From Selaginella moellendorffii (lineage: Eukaryota; Streptophyta; Lycopodiopsida; Selaginellales; Selaginellaceae): 64,000 bases of DNA. The notes under the pieces were generated by a model. It ran no database searches, was not told where the DNA came from, and was given only the letters and a program-made list of their open reading frames with translations. A program made the translations under genes and the position numbers. The stretch covers positions 850,682-914,681 of the forward strand of contig NW_003314341.1 in NCBI RefSeq assembly GCF_000143415.4, in the 5' to 3' direction. Position 1 is the stretch's first letter. Each line of letters opens with the position of its first letter. Positions 1 through 10,109 of this stretch are shown here, piece after piece.

Positions 1-16
1 TGCCTTTATATCAGGT

Positions 17-679
17 TTGCAAACCTGGGCTCGCGGTGAGGTGATGCGCTGGAACCCGACCAACTACAAGGAAGCGTTGGATGCGGCCATCAAGGTGCAT
101 TTCAACGATAACCTGCGAAAGGGGAACACGACGGGGTCGGGATCCACGTTTCACAAAGGGGCCAAACCGAGGGGAACATATAGCAGGGGGAAATTCAAGA
201 AGAGTTTCTCTAAGAATGAGTCCTCGGGATTCCAGAAAGGCAAATCCGGTGGCCAGCGAGCAAGTACGTGGGGGAGTCAAGCGAAAAGAGACAAACCCAC
301 GGATAAGAAGGTCAAGTCATATAGCAGCGTGGGAAACAACGTATGCTACAACTGCGGTGAAGCGGGACACTTTTCGAGGGAATGTCCCTACCCGAAGAAG
401 GCCAGAGCCAATATGGCCATCAAGTCGGGTGAAGTCCAAAATGAGGTATGTGATCCAGTCCCTAACTCAAAGTTACTCATTACACGAGCAACTTTGGTAG
501 AGAGTCGTTCGCGACATCTACTAGCCCTCCGAGGGAAGCTCGAAGGTAGCTTTGTTAAGATCCTTATTGACACGGGTGCTTCGGATAATTTTGTGGCTGC
601 AGACATAGTCCGGCAAGCCGGACTAATGGTGCAGCGGTTAGGCGAACCAAGGACTATAGAGTTTGTTCAAGGTAGCTAA
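17..679 (+). CDS. gag C-terminus and N-terminal part of protease (partial)
   Basis: The open frame enters from the window edge. It contains a basic, glycine/serine-rich linker, one CCHC zinc knuckle (CYNCGEAGHFSREC, about residues 110-123) that would bind the element's RNA, and the aspartic protease active site ILIDTGASDNF near residue 183. The frame stops at TAA 677-679, but the same frame continues at once and soon reaches the rest of the protease fold (DVIFGMDWF). The stop therefore falls inside the protease and is best read as a disabling mutation, not a gag/pol boundary. A programmed readthrough signal is less likely at this place. The true start lies upstream of the window. Confidence 0.85.
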   Translation: MQTWARGEVMRWNPTNYKEALDAAIKVHFNDNLRKGNTTGSGSTFHKGAKPRGTYSRGKFKKSFSKNESSGFQKGKSGGQRASTWGSQAKRDKPTDKKVKSYSSVGNNVCYNCGEAGHFSRECPYPKKARANMAIKSGEVQNEVCDPVPNSKLLITRATLVESRSRHLLALRGKLEGSFVKILIDTGASDNFVAADIVRQAGLMVQRLGEPRTIEFVQGS

Positions 680-3600
680 AGCACCGATGAGGTACTTCGA
701 CAAGCGAGAGTCGAAGTGGGGACATGGAAAGTGGACATGGATTTCACCGTCTTGGACATGGCGGGATTTGACGTGATCTTCGGAATGGATTGGTTTAATC
801 GGTTCGTGGTAGCCCTGCATGGACAAGGTAGGAACCTTGTGGTATTGGCGAATGCCCAAGGAAGAAGATCTAGGGTGGAGGCCCAGGATCTAAAGGTAGG
901 GCAAAGCAAGGCCAAAGAGTCATGCTTAAACCTGGTGTCCACGAGAGGACAACTCACTAAAGGAACTAAGGCAGCCTTTTTGTGCTTACTCTCGGTGAAG
1001 AGTGACAAAAAGACAAGAACGGAAGAAGTACCTTTAGTGATCCAGCAGGTGCTGAACCAATTCCAGGATACGATGCCGGAGGAGCTACCGGCGGGGTTGC
1101 CCCCCGCACGACCGATAGAACATAAGATTGAGCTAGTCGAGGGTGCTGAGGCGGTGGTTCGTCCACCCTATCGATTGAACGAAAAAGAACTCAAGGAGCT
1201 CAAGAGCCAACTAGAGGAGTTGGTGGACAAAGGGTATGTTAGGTTGAGCAAGTCGCCGTATGGGGCGCCGGTGCTATTTGTGAAAAAGAAAGATGGATCT
1301 ATGCGCATGTGCATAGACTACCGGTTGCTCAACAAGTATACCAAGAAGAACAAGTACCCTTTGCCAAGGATCGAGGACCTGTTCGATAGGTTGGGAAAGG
1401 CAAAATACTTCTCGAGGATTGACCTAAGGTCAGGATACTACCAGATCAGGGTAGCTGAGGAAGATGTCGAGAAGACAACCTGTCGAACGAGGTATGGGAG
1501 CTTTGAGTTTCTGGTGATGCCCTTTGGGCTGTGCAATGCACCGGCAACGTTTTCGGCGTTGATGAACCACATCTTTGTACCCTATCTGGATCACTTCGTG
1601 GTCGTCTATATTGACGACATCCTGATCTATAGCGAGACGCTAGAGGAGCATGCCGAACACTTGGCGAAGGTGTTTGAGAAACTAAGGGAACACAAACTGT
1701 ATGCTAAAGAGAGCAAATGTGACTTTGCTCAACAAGAGGTAAAGTTTCTCGGGCATGTGGTGGGCCAGGACGGGCTCAAGGTGGACGCGGAGAAGGTCCA
1801 AGCGATCCAAGATTGGGAGCGACCATCGAATGTACATGAGTTGAGGGCATTCCTGGGGCTATGCAACTACTATCGAAAGTTTATCAGACACTATTCGAGA
1901 GTAGCCCTGCCCTTAACGGACCAAACAGGAAAAGGGAAGATGGTATGGACAGCAGAATGCGAGGCGGCATTCGTCCACCTCAAAGGGAAGTTGAGGAAGG
2001 CTCCCGTATTGGCATTGCCAGACTTTGGTAAGGACTTTGAGGTAGAAACGGATGCTTCGGACTTTGCGTTGGGCGCAGTTCTGAAGCAAGACAACCATCC
2101 GGTAGCGTTCTTCTTGAAGAAGCTGGACAAGGCCCAACGGAAGTGGCCTGCCCACGAGAAGGAATTGTTTGCGGTGGTCAAGGCACTCAAGGAGTGGCGA
2201 CACTACCTTGGGAGACACTTCAAGGTTTACACGGACAATGTGGCAACGAAACACTTCTTGTCACAGCCCGACCTAAGAGGGAAACAAGGTCGGTGGGCCA
2301 ATGCCTTGGCCGAGTTTGATTGCGAAATTCTGTACAAGCCTGGGAAGAGCAACATCGTGGCGGATGCGCTAAGTCGAAAAGCGAGCTTGAAGTTGGCAAT
2401 ATCCAGCGCAACAGCAACCTTCTGGGACGATGTACGGACAGCATATGAGAACGATGGTCTAGCACAGGAAGTGTTGCTGAGGAATCTAGAGGCGCGGGAA
2501 GCTCACCAGAGAGGTGAGCTGCCAACGGAAGAGAAAACGGGCTATGCAGAACGCAACGGACTCATTTATTACAAGCAAATGAGGGTGTATGTTCCAGAAG
2601 GGGAACTAAGGAAGGTGGCCTTAGAAGAGTGTCATGACGGACCTCTTGCGGGACACGGTGGAGTGCCCAAGACGATGGGCTTACTCAAAAGGAAGTACCA
2701 TTGGCCAGATATGGCTAAGGACGTCCAAGACTATGTAAAGACATGTCCAACATGTCAGCAGGTAAAAGCCGTGACCAAGGCTAGTGGGGGCTTGTTGCAA
2801 AGCATCCCAATTCCAGATCGCCCGTGGAAATGTCTTACAATGGACTTCATCACGGGACTCCCCCCAAGTGAGGGGTTTGATGCGATATTTGTGGTGGTGG
2901 ACCGATTTTTGAAAATGGCACACTTCATACCCACCACAACAGAGGTGGATGCGGAAGGTGTGGCAAAGCTGTTCTTCGAACAAGTGGTTCGAGTGCGGGG
3001 AAGACCGGAAGAGATCATCTCAGATCGAGATAAGATCTTCACCAGTAGGTTCTGGAGGACTCTCCTGGAACAGTATCGCACCAAGTTGAAATTCAGCACA
3101 GCCTATCACCCACAGACAGGTATGGGGTATTGAGTCAAGTTGTTGGCCCTAACACTTCTTGACAGACGGACAAACGGAAAGGGTGAATAGGCAGCTGGAG
3201 GATTATTTGCGATGCTATGTCTCGGGAGACCAGACGGATTGGGTAAGTCATTTGGGACTTGCGGAAATGTGTTATAACAACTCACCACATTCGAATATCG
3301 GGGTGAGTCCATGGGAAGTCATCAATGGGCGAGCTATTGAAGGTCCTGTGGAACTCGGCGTGGCCGAGTATCATGGAGAGTTGCCCGCAGTGGAGGCATT
3401 CACGGCGGAAAGACTCAGCATTTGGAATCTAGTGAGGGATTCCTTGGAACGGGCTCAACAAAAGCAAACCAAATACGCGAACCAGAAGCGTCGGGATGTA
3501 GAGTTCCAAGCTGGGGAGAAGGTGTGGCTGAACACCAAAAACCTCAGACTACCAAGTGGGATCAGCCGAAAGTTGACCCAAAGGTAAAGATGCATGTATT

Positions 3601-4017
3601 CCTATAAATGAATTGATCTTGAGTTCCTTAAGCAGGTTCGCGGGGCCTTACGAGATTGAGGCACGAATCGGTAAAGTGGCTTACCGACTCCGACTTCCTC
3701 GAGAGATGGGGAAGATGCACCCAGTGTTCCACGTGAACTTACTCAAGCCGTACTTTGAGGATCCGCTTCGCAAGGACCAAGTGAGACCTTTACCTGAGGT
3801 TATCCAAGGGGAAGAGGAATATGAAGTCGAAGCCATCCTCAATGCGCGCAAGAGCAAGCGACAAGGACGCGAGGTGAGAGAGTTCCATGTGAAGTGGAAA
3901 GGATTTCCACACTGCGAAGCAACATGGGAACCGGAGGAGAACCTAGCAAACGCGCGAGATCTAGTGGAGGAATTTCTGCAAGGCAGAACTCTATGTACTT
4001 ATGCAAAATTCAATTAA
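680..4017 (+). CDS. pol polyprotein: protease end, RT, RNase H, integrase, chromodomain (three exons)
   Basis: The frame runs 680-3119, then 3166-3583, then 3636-4017. RT shows the catalytic YIDDILIYS motif near base 1608. RNase H has the [11 protein letters not shown] segment near 2055. Integrase begins with an HHCC zinc domain (H..H near 2630-2680, CPTCQQ near 2745) and continues with the DDE core (MDFITGLPP). It ends in a chromodomain ([12 protein letters not shown] to WEPEENL, 3820-3960), which in this clade steers integration to modified histones. Splicing 3120-3165 joins HPQT to DGQTERVN, and splicing 3584-3635 joins KLTQ-R to FAGPYEI. Both are standard integrase sequences, so the introns are well supported. 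The protein ends AKFN-stop at 4015-4017, 34 bases before the LTR. Confidence 0.9.
3120..3165 (+). other. Spliceosomal intron 1 in integrase (46 bases)
   Basis: The intron begins GTATGG and ends CTTGACAG. The branch-site match CTAAC lies about 17 bases before the 3' splice site. It is phase 1, and removing it restores the invariant HPQTDGQTER block of integrase. Without splicing, the frame stops at TGA a few codons in. The copy at 59699-59745 has the same borders and the same CTAAC. Confidence 0.88.
3584..3635 (+). other. Spliceosomal intron 2 in integrase (52 bases)
   Basis: The intron runs from GTAAAGATG to CCTTAAGCAG. It is phase 2, and removal joins the KLTQR and FAGPYEI segments that are continuous in other Ty3/gypsy integrases. 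The unspliced frame stops at the TAA right after GG. The second copy at 60164-60215 has the same length and borders. Confidence 0.87.
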
Positions 4018-4179
4018 AAATATCAATTTGCAAAGTTGAGCAAGTGGCATATGTTGGGACCCGAAGGCGCGCCAAAGGTAAGCTAATTAGCATGGGTTGG
4101 ATAGGTCGACCAGGCGTAGGGCACTACGCCCGACTCCCCGCGGGGATGTCGAATCCGTAGACGTATTCTACGGAGGTTG

Positions 4180-4225
4180 GGTTCGAGTCCCAACCCCCTA
4201 GTAAAGCAAGGCTGGGTTCAAGTCC
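4180..4225 (+). promoter_or_regulatory. Two tandem tRNA-like B-box motifs in the LTR
   Basis: GGTTCGAGTCC at 4180-4190 and GGTTCAAGTCC at 4215-4225 match the Pol III B-box consensus. Each is flanked by complementary GGTTGG/CCAACC-like arms, as in a T-arm. Just upstream, CCGTAGACGTATTCTACGG folds like a long variable arm. No matching acceptor stem or anticodon arm was found, so this is a tRNA-derived piece, not a tRNA gene. Both motifs are kept at 60760-60805. Confidence 0.55.
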
Positions 4226-4489
4226 CGACCCTATACTAGGGCGTGGTGAAGTGAGGAGTATAGGGACACCTATATTCCGTTGTCATGGGCTCTTGGCCGG
4301 GGAGGCTAACTTAGGCACACCGCTAAGTGGGGGGATGCCCCCGGAGACATGGACAACAAGTCGTAGCATAAAACGAGACGTTCGATGTGGGCATCGAACT
4401 TCTTCTATGGGTGGTGGAGTTGTAAGGAACCGACTCCCCGAGATGCCGTAGGCTAAAGGATCCCCAAAAGCTTGACCGAAATGACAAAG

Positions 4490-4792
4490 AGTTTATCGGA
4501 TGGGACCAAGTCGAGGATCGAGTCCAAGACCGACTCTAGGACCGAGTTTGAGATAGAGTCCGGAATCGAGTCCGAGACTGACTCGGGGACCGAGTTCGAG
4601 TCCGAGTTCGAGACCGAGTTCGAGACGGAGTCCGGATCCGAAATCGGGTCCGAGACCGAGTCCGAGGTCGAGTCCGAGGTCAGGTCTGAGATCGGGTCCG
4701 AGATCGAGTCCGTGATCGAGTCCGAACCCGAATCCGAAGTCGGATCCGAAATCGGGTCCGAGATCGAGCCAGAAACTAAGTCCAAATACTAA
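4490..4792 (+). repeat. GAGTCC/GAGACC hexamer array inside LTR
   Basis: This is about 300 bases of imperfect six-base units (GAGTCC, GAGACC, GAGTTC). Because the unit is a multiple of three, long frames stay open on both strands (Glu-Ser-rich one way, Asp-Ser-rich the other). These frames are by-products of the repeat. Similar arrays stand before the same GGTGAAAGCCCAAAGCG module in every LTR family here (inverted at 6670-6905, 8820-9240, 26380-26765 and 37975-38395; direct at 10325-10610 and 61080-61370). Confidence 0.85.
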
Positions 4793-5570
4793 TACGGGTC
4801 AAGGGGTGAAAGCCCAAAGCGTGCGTCTCCCAGGGGGGGGGGGGCTGCAGGGGGTTCCAAAAGTATAGTAGGGATAGTGAGGTCCAGGAACCAGTTTTGA
4901 AGGGACTCTCCAGTTGGGCTTCCAAACCGACTCGAGGTTGAGACTGGGACCGAGGGGCCTTGGGTGGGAGTGAGCATGGACTTGGCTGGTGCCGGAGGGG
5001 CCATCCAAGGAAGTGCTCAAGAGCAGCTCCCACTCCCGAAAGGGAAACCGATTGCGGTGCTCCCGGCTCATGTGGAGTGGTGCCCCACTTGAGTACCATG
5101 CGGCTCATTGGTCCTCGCCCTTCCTAGGGGCTTGGGCCTTCCTTCGGGATGGAAGTGGGGGGCGAGAGGTACCCATACCGGGCCGCTAGGCCACGGTGTT
5201 TCGCCCCGGCATCCCGAAGCAAGTGTTGCACTCAAGACTTGGGATTTAGAGGGTCCCATGATCAAGTCTTGTGGTACCAAGGGATGTTAGGAACCTGGAA
5301 GCTTGGTGTGCTTGGCTGCTTGTGCTTGCGGGGAGTGTAGCCGAACCTTAAGTCCAGTCCAACCCGGGGAGGGGGATTGGGAGTGATTTGGGAATCCGTG
5401 GAAGGATGGCTAACACCCCGTTGCTCGTGCAGTGAGTAGCTGAAACCAAGTAGGAGCTGGTACCATAGGCGAGAACCTTGGCGAGGGGACTTAGCAAAAG
5501 CCAAGGCAGTGTTGGACGGATAGACAAGGTAAGCTGGCAAATTGGAAAGGAAAAATTTGTGGCTTACAAT

Positions 5571-5584
5571 TTGGTATCGGAGCC
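5571..5584 (+). other. Primer-binding site of LTR-A
   Basis: TTGGTATCGGAGCC lies two bases after the LTR end. It is close to the initiator-tRNA-Met binding site TGGTATCAGAGC common in plant LTR elements, with one G for A. It shows where minus-strand DNA synthesis starts and sets the LTR border. Confidence 0.85.
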
Positions 5585-5627
5585 TTTATCTCAGTTCTAG
5601 CGAAGGATAGAGGCGGATTGCTGGGAG

Positions 5628-6400
5628 ATGGCAAGGGCAGGGCGTAAGCGAACCCAGGCGGAGACGGAACCTCCGCCAGAGCTGGAGCCTCTGGTTGAAC
5701 AAGAGGCTATGGATGAGGAATCCTTGCATGAGGAGGACTCTAGTGAGGAAACTTCCAAACAGGAGTCCGATGGCGAGGTTCGGTCGTCCAAGGCTCGATT
5801 GGACGTGCTAGAAGGACAGTTGGCACAGACCAATGCCCTGCTAGAGACTCTCGTACGCAAGTTAAAACGTGACGAGAAGCGGAAGAAAAAGCGAAAGACT
5901 GCGGATGAAGGCAGCGCAGAAGGTGCGGACCCTTCGGCAGGGACTGAGGCAAAACCAGACAAGGTCGAACAGACCGAAGTGGAATCAGTCCCTCAGGCAG
6001 TTCCCAAGTACAAACCAAAGCCCCCACCGGTGTTCAAGGGAGTGAACGACTATAAGGTTGTGGAGGATTGGTTTTACGATATGGAGGACTACTTCCGAGC
6101 GTTACGGTTACCGAGCTCGGAGAAGGTCCCATGTGCAAAACCATACTTGGCAGATAATGCCAAGTCTTGGTGGAGAACAACGGAGGCCAACGAAGGACCG
6201 GTGGCCACCTGGGACATGATGAAGGCGAGGATCCGCGCGACATACGTTCCTCCGAATGCCACTCTGCATCTGAGAGATGAGCTGAGTAGGCTGAAGCAGA
6301 CTGGAACCATCCAGGAATATGTGAATGGGTTCATGGCAAAGAGGATACTTGTCACGGACATGGGGGATATGGATGCGTTCCATGCCTTTATATCAGGTTT
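5628..6400 (+). CDS. gag of a second LTR-A copy, cut by the N gap
   Basis: The frame begins MARAGRKRTQ, 44 bases after the primer site. Residues 1-60 are acidic. Residues 60-100 form a likely coiled coil (LDVLEGQLAQTNALLETLV) followed by a lysine/arginine run. From about residue 130 comes a retrotransposon gag domain (PPPVFKGVNDY, VEDWFYDMEDYF, WWRTTE, YVNGF). The last bases before the gap equal the first bases of the window, so the missing part of this gag is of the kind seen at 1-400. It encodes the capsid-like protein that packages element RNA. Confidence 0.88.
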
Positions 6401-6500
6401 NNNNNNNNNNNNNNNNNNNNNNNNNNNNNNNNNNNNNNNNNNNNNNNNNNNNNNNNNNNNNNNNNNNNNNNNNNNNNNNNNNNNNNNNNNNNNNNNNNNN
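6401..6500. other. Assembly gap (100 N)
   Basis: Exactly 100 N, the usual mark for a gap of unknown size. On its left is gag of an LTR-A copy in plus orientation. On its right is an LTR-A fragment in minus orientation. The true content and the join are unknown. Confidence 0.99.
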
Positions 6501-6990
6501 CCTTGGTCCCAGTTTCAACCCCAAGTCAATTTGGAAGCCCCCTTGGAGAGTTCCTTCAAAACTGGTTCCTAGACCTCCCTATCCCTACTATACTTTTGGA
6601 ACCCCCTGGAGGCCCCCCCCCCCCCCCCCCCCCCCTAGGAGACGCACGCTTTGGGCTTTCACCCCTTGACCCGTATTAGTACTCGAACTTAGTCTTTGGC
6701 TCGATCTCGGACCCGATCTCGGACTTGACCTCGGACTCGACTTCGGACTCGGTCTCGGACCCGATTTCGGATCTCGGACTCCGTCTCGAACTCGGTCTCG
6801 AACTTGGTCTTGAACTCGGTCTCCGAGTCGGCCTCGGACTCGATTCCGGACTCTATCTTGAACTCGGTCTTAGAGTCGGTCTTGGACTCAATCTTAGACT
6901 CGGTCCCATCTGATGAGCTCTTTATTATTTTGGTCATGCTTTTGGGGCTCCTTTAGCCTACGACACCTTGGAGAGTTGATTCCTTACACA
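6501..6990 (-). repeat. Inverted fragment of LTR-A
   Basis: Read on the minus strand, this follows the LTR from about base 4400 to 4950: hexamer array, GGTGAAAGCCCAAAGCG module, homopolymer and CCAAAAGTATAGTAGGG. The homopolymer is 23 C (6613-6635) on the plus strand. It is more diverged than the other two LTR-A copies and has no 5' or 3' LTR ends. Confidence 0.82.
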
Positions 6991-7828
6991 AAGCTTGTGA
7001 TCATTATTAGGCAAAACTTGGCTATAGGCTTCTTCAAGCTTTTGGTTCCTTGAGTATTCATATTTATGGTTCATTTGTTAGAAGTTGTTAGGGAAGGCAT
7101 TTTGGCTCATTAGCTTCAATGTTGAAGTTAGTATTTGCATCTGGCAATCATTGGTGATGATTGACTATCATCTAGGATAGTTTATTATCCTTGTCAAAAA
7201 CTTTTGCTTGATTGTTGGTTATATGGAATGAGTTGCCGTTCTTTGGGATGGTGAATTCCTTTTTGACAATGATTATGCATCTCTTCATTGATAGGATGAT
7301 TGATGATCTTTCGTGATGGTTAGTTGTTCTCTTTGATAGCTTATGGCTTTTCGCAATACCATATGTTGTTTTTGGTTTGCTCTGGATTGGTCTCTTGGGT
7401 TTGAAACATCAATAGGATGTTGCTGACACTTGCTTAGGCAACTTAAGTTCCTTGGTGTTGTTGGCTGGGATCTATTCGGATTGGCTAATATGATAGTTGG
7501 CATGAATGAGTGTTTGTTAGTTTTGCCACATTCATTCTGTTTTGTTGATTATTGCTCGAGTTAGTTTCGATAGATTAGAATGTTATTTCCTTCAAATGAT
7601 ACATTCGTGAACATTTTGCTTGCTAGTCAATGATACTTTGTGTTTTTTGAGTTATCTTTGGTAAGATGTTTGGCATACTATCTACCATCTTCGATAGTTA
7701 AGTTTCATCATTGAGTTTCCTTGATGATATACTAGCTATTGAATTTTTTTGAATGGTGCATTTTGTGTTTACTAGTTACGATGACCTTGGTGGTTCTTAT
7801 ACTATAATACTAGTTTATCAAATGATAC
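6991..7828 (-). other. Non-coding internal region of a decayed LTR-B element
   Basis: AT-rich sequence with many short motifs of the type GATAGTT/TTGATGAT and no coding frame of note. It lies on the internal side of the LTR-B at 7829-9478. The bases next to that LTR read, on the minus strand, AGTATCATTTG, a weak relic of the TTGGTATCA primer site. I see no gene. Confidence 0.5.
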
Positions 7829-9478
7829 TATAAGCGACCAATTTTTTCCATTCTACTTTAGTCACTTAACCACACCTCCGACCACTTGGAGGAGTCTCAT
7901 TCACAACCTCCATAAGTCCCACTCAGGACTTGGGGCTTGCTAGCCCTGAGAATGGCATCCATGCCACTCAACCTTTGCACTTGGTCCAAGTGCTCCACAT
8001 GTCCAGTCCCATGACCGACACCCCAAGGCACCACCAACATACCAGCCCGTTACGTTGGGCCATACCCAATCACCTTGGTCACATCGGTGGTCCAACACCA
8101 CCTGCATTGCAATCCCAACTCTCCAAGACTGGGCCATCTGTCCATGAGTGGTCATCCCAGATCCACTCCTTAGCATCCTTAGGATGCCCGCAGACATAGG
8201 GAATAGCCTTCTCCAATATCTCCTTTCTGGTCCCCACCAAGTCCCTTTCTGTCCTTGGCCGTGTTCGCCCACACTACCACTGGATCAAGGCCCATGGGCC
8301 CGACCACTAAGTCCCACTGTTCTCTAGGACTTCCTCACTATGTGACTGTGTCTTTGGTCACCACACCAGAATTCTACTCCTCTTCCTTTCCACAATCTGG
8401 GACTTTGGGACAATATTTCAAAACACTATGGCCCTACGCCTGCCTCATGGGTACTCTCCCCGCCTTCCGCCTTTAGGTGCTCTAGCCATGGGCTTAGAGC
8501 GAGGTTCCGTTGAGCCACACCTGGTATCTAGGTAGGTAGTGCCACCCACACTTGGATTGAGAGCATTAGCTAGTGGATCTCCCAAGGGAACTAGAGCCAG
8601 CTCTTGAACACTTCACCAAGCCACCCTGCTTGTCGGTCTGTCTTCACTCTAGTCTTGGACTTCCCAGTGGGCAACTCATCACCCAACACTGGGTCCAGCC
8701 TTCCTGGGCCAAACTGGCCTTTCCTGGCCAAACTGGCTCCACTGCAGTCTTCCCCCTCACTATACTTTTGGAGCTCACCAAACCCCCTAGGGTCTGGGAG
8801 ACGAACGCTTTGGGCTTTCACCCTCTCAGACTCGAACTCAGACTCGGACTCGGACTCGGACTCGGACTCAGACTCGGACTCGAACTCAGACTTGAACTCG
8901 GACTTGGGCTTGGGCTTGGGCTCGGGCTCAGTCTCGGTCTCGGTCCCAATCTCGGTCTCGGTCTCGGTCTCGACTTCGGACTCCATCTCGGGTCCATCTC
9001 GGACTCCATCTTATACTCCATCTTGGACTCCATCTCGGACTCCATCTCGGGTCTATTTCGGACTCCATTTCGGATCCATCCTGGACTCCATCTCGGGCTC
9101 CACCTCGGACTCCATCTCGGGTCCACCTTGGACTCCAACTCGGGTCCATCTCGGACTCTATCTTGAACTCCATCTCGGACTCCATCTCGGACCTTGGACT
9201 CCATCTCGGACTCCATCTCAGACTCCATCTCGGGCCCGTCTCGGACACTTCCACGTGTCATGTGTTGGTCCCTTTGGGGTACCTTTTTGGAGCCTCACTT
9301 TTTGCTCGCTTCGTGCTCGTTCCTCGAGCACTTTGTTGGGAGTTCCACACCCGCTCTCGACCTTTCAAGTCGGAGCTTTTAGTCCAAACGTGTTAAGTTC
9401 ATTTGGTTTTCACTTCAGCCACTACCACGTGGCACCCTTTCGGCTCCACTTTGGGGCCTAGGGATTTTGTGTCTCACA
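7829..9478 (-). repeat. LTR-B copy a (about 1.65 kb, minus strand)
   Basis: On the minus strand it begins TGTGAGACACAAAATCCC and ends GGTCGCTTATA (normally GCTTACA). It shares its whole length with the copies at 10110/23255 and 36970. It carries the hexamer array (8820-9240) and the CTTTGGGCTTTCACC module (reverse of GGTGAAAGCCCAAAG). It encodes no protein. The long frames over the array come from six-base periodicity. Confidence 0.82.
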
Positions 9479-10109
9479 ACTCGACCACCCATAGATGAAG
9501 TTCAATGTCCTCATCGAACGATAAACCCTTTCATAAAGTAACACCTGCACGTGTTACCATTTCCATCCTTGGCATCTAGCCAATATTTGTCTATGGTTTG
9601 ACACCAAAGGCTCACCATGCCTTGTCCATCCTCTAAGGAGCATAGTCTCTCCAATTTAGAGGCTCATTCAACCACATGTGGTGGTTCTCTCCTTTTATTG
9701 GTTTAGTTCTCACTAAACTTGTTAGAGACACCTTCTCTAACTCAATCCCACTACTCATTCTCGAGTGATCTCACTTTCCATTGATATAACCCTTGCACTT
9801 TGGAACTTTTAATTCTAACTTCTCGAAGTCAATTTCCTGGGTGTCTCCGACACCTTGCATTGCACATATTGTACCACTCCACTTCCCCATCCTAGGAAGT
9901 TCTCTACTTGAGGGCAACATCATCCTCTTTTTGATTTCGTGCCACCTTTGGCACTAAGTTCCAGTTATCATAATTTGGGCTAGGGCTGTCCACGTCCCTA
10001 TCATTTGGCTACCTTATTGCTCCAACCTTTGGAACTTCCACTTTCGCCACATTGGAGCAATTGGGAATCCATCCTTGGGAACACATTTCCTTTCCCACAA
10101 GCCGTTAGC
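9479..10109. other. Spacer between two head-to-head LTR-B copies
   Basis: 631 bases lie between the TCTCACA end of LTR-B copy a and the TGTGAGA start of copy b. There is no coding frame of note and no recognised motif. It probably holds internal non-coding sequence of one or both LTR-B elements. Confidence 0.5.

Larger units (their letters stand above)
1..5568 (+). mobile_element. LTR-A chromovirus (Ty3/gypsy), copy 1, 5' end outside window
   Basis: The order is gag zinc knuckle, protease, reverse transcriptase, RNase H, integrase, chromodomain, then a 3' LTR (4052-5568). This order and the C-terminal chromodomain place it in the chromovirus branch of Ty3/gypsy. The 5' LTR and the start of gag lie outside the window. 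The first 18 bases equal the bases just before the N gap (6383-6400), where a second gag begins, so the window opens in mid-gag. The copy has a TAA inside the protease (677-679), and pol is otherwise open apart from two introns. It was recently active by the standard of this window, because its LTR is nearly identical to the one at 60632-62147. Confidence 0.93.
4052..5568 (+). repeat. LTR of LTR-A element (1517 bp)
   Basis: It begins TGTTGGGACC and ends GTGGCTTACA, the usual TG...CA ends. A primer-binding site follows two bases later. It serves as 3' LTR for the pol to its left and as 5' LTR for the gag to its right, so two internal regions share one LTR. It contains two tRNA-like B boxes (4180-4225), a GAGTCC hexamer array (4490-4790), and the module GGTGAAAGCCCAAAGCG near 4804 followed by a G tract and CCAAAAGTATAGTAGGGAT. 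The paired LTR at 60632-62147 has the same termini and nearly the same sequence. Confidence 0.9.

Noticed and set aside
677-679. Programmed stop readthrough between gag-protease and pol
   Set aside because: The TAA falls inside the protease domain, not at a domain boundary, so a disabling mutation is simpler.
4100-4230. tRNA gene in the LTR
   Set aside because: Only T-arm and variable-arm-like parts fit. No acceptor stem, D-arm or anticodon loop closes a cloverleaf.
4453-4792. Long Glu/Ser- and Asp/Ser-rich frames on both strands in the LTR arrays (also 8591-9461, 26324-26845, 37746-38600)
   Set aside because: They follow from six-base repeats that keep all frames open. There is no start context or non-repeat domain, and the same happens in inverted copies.
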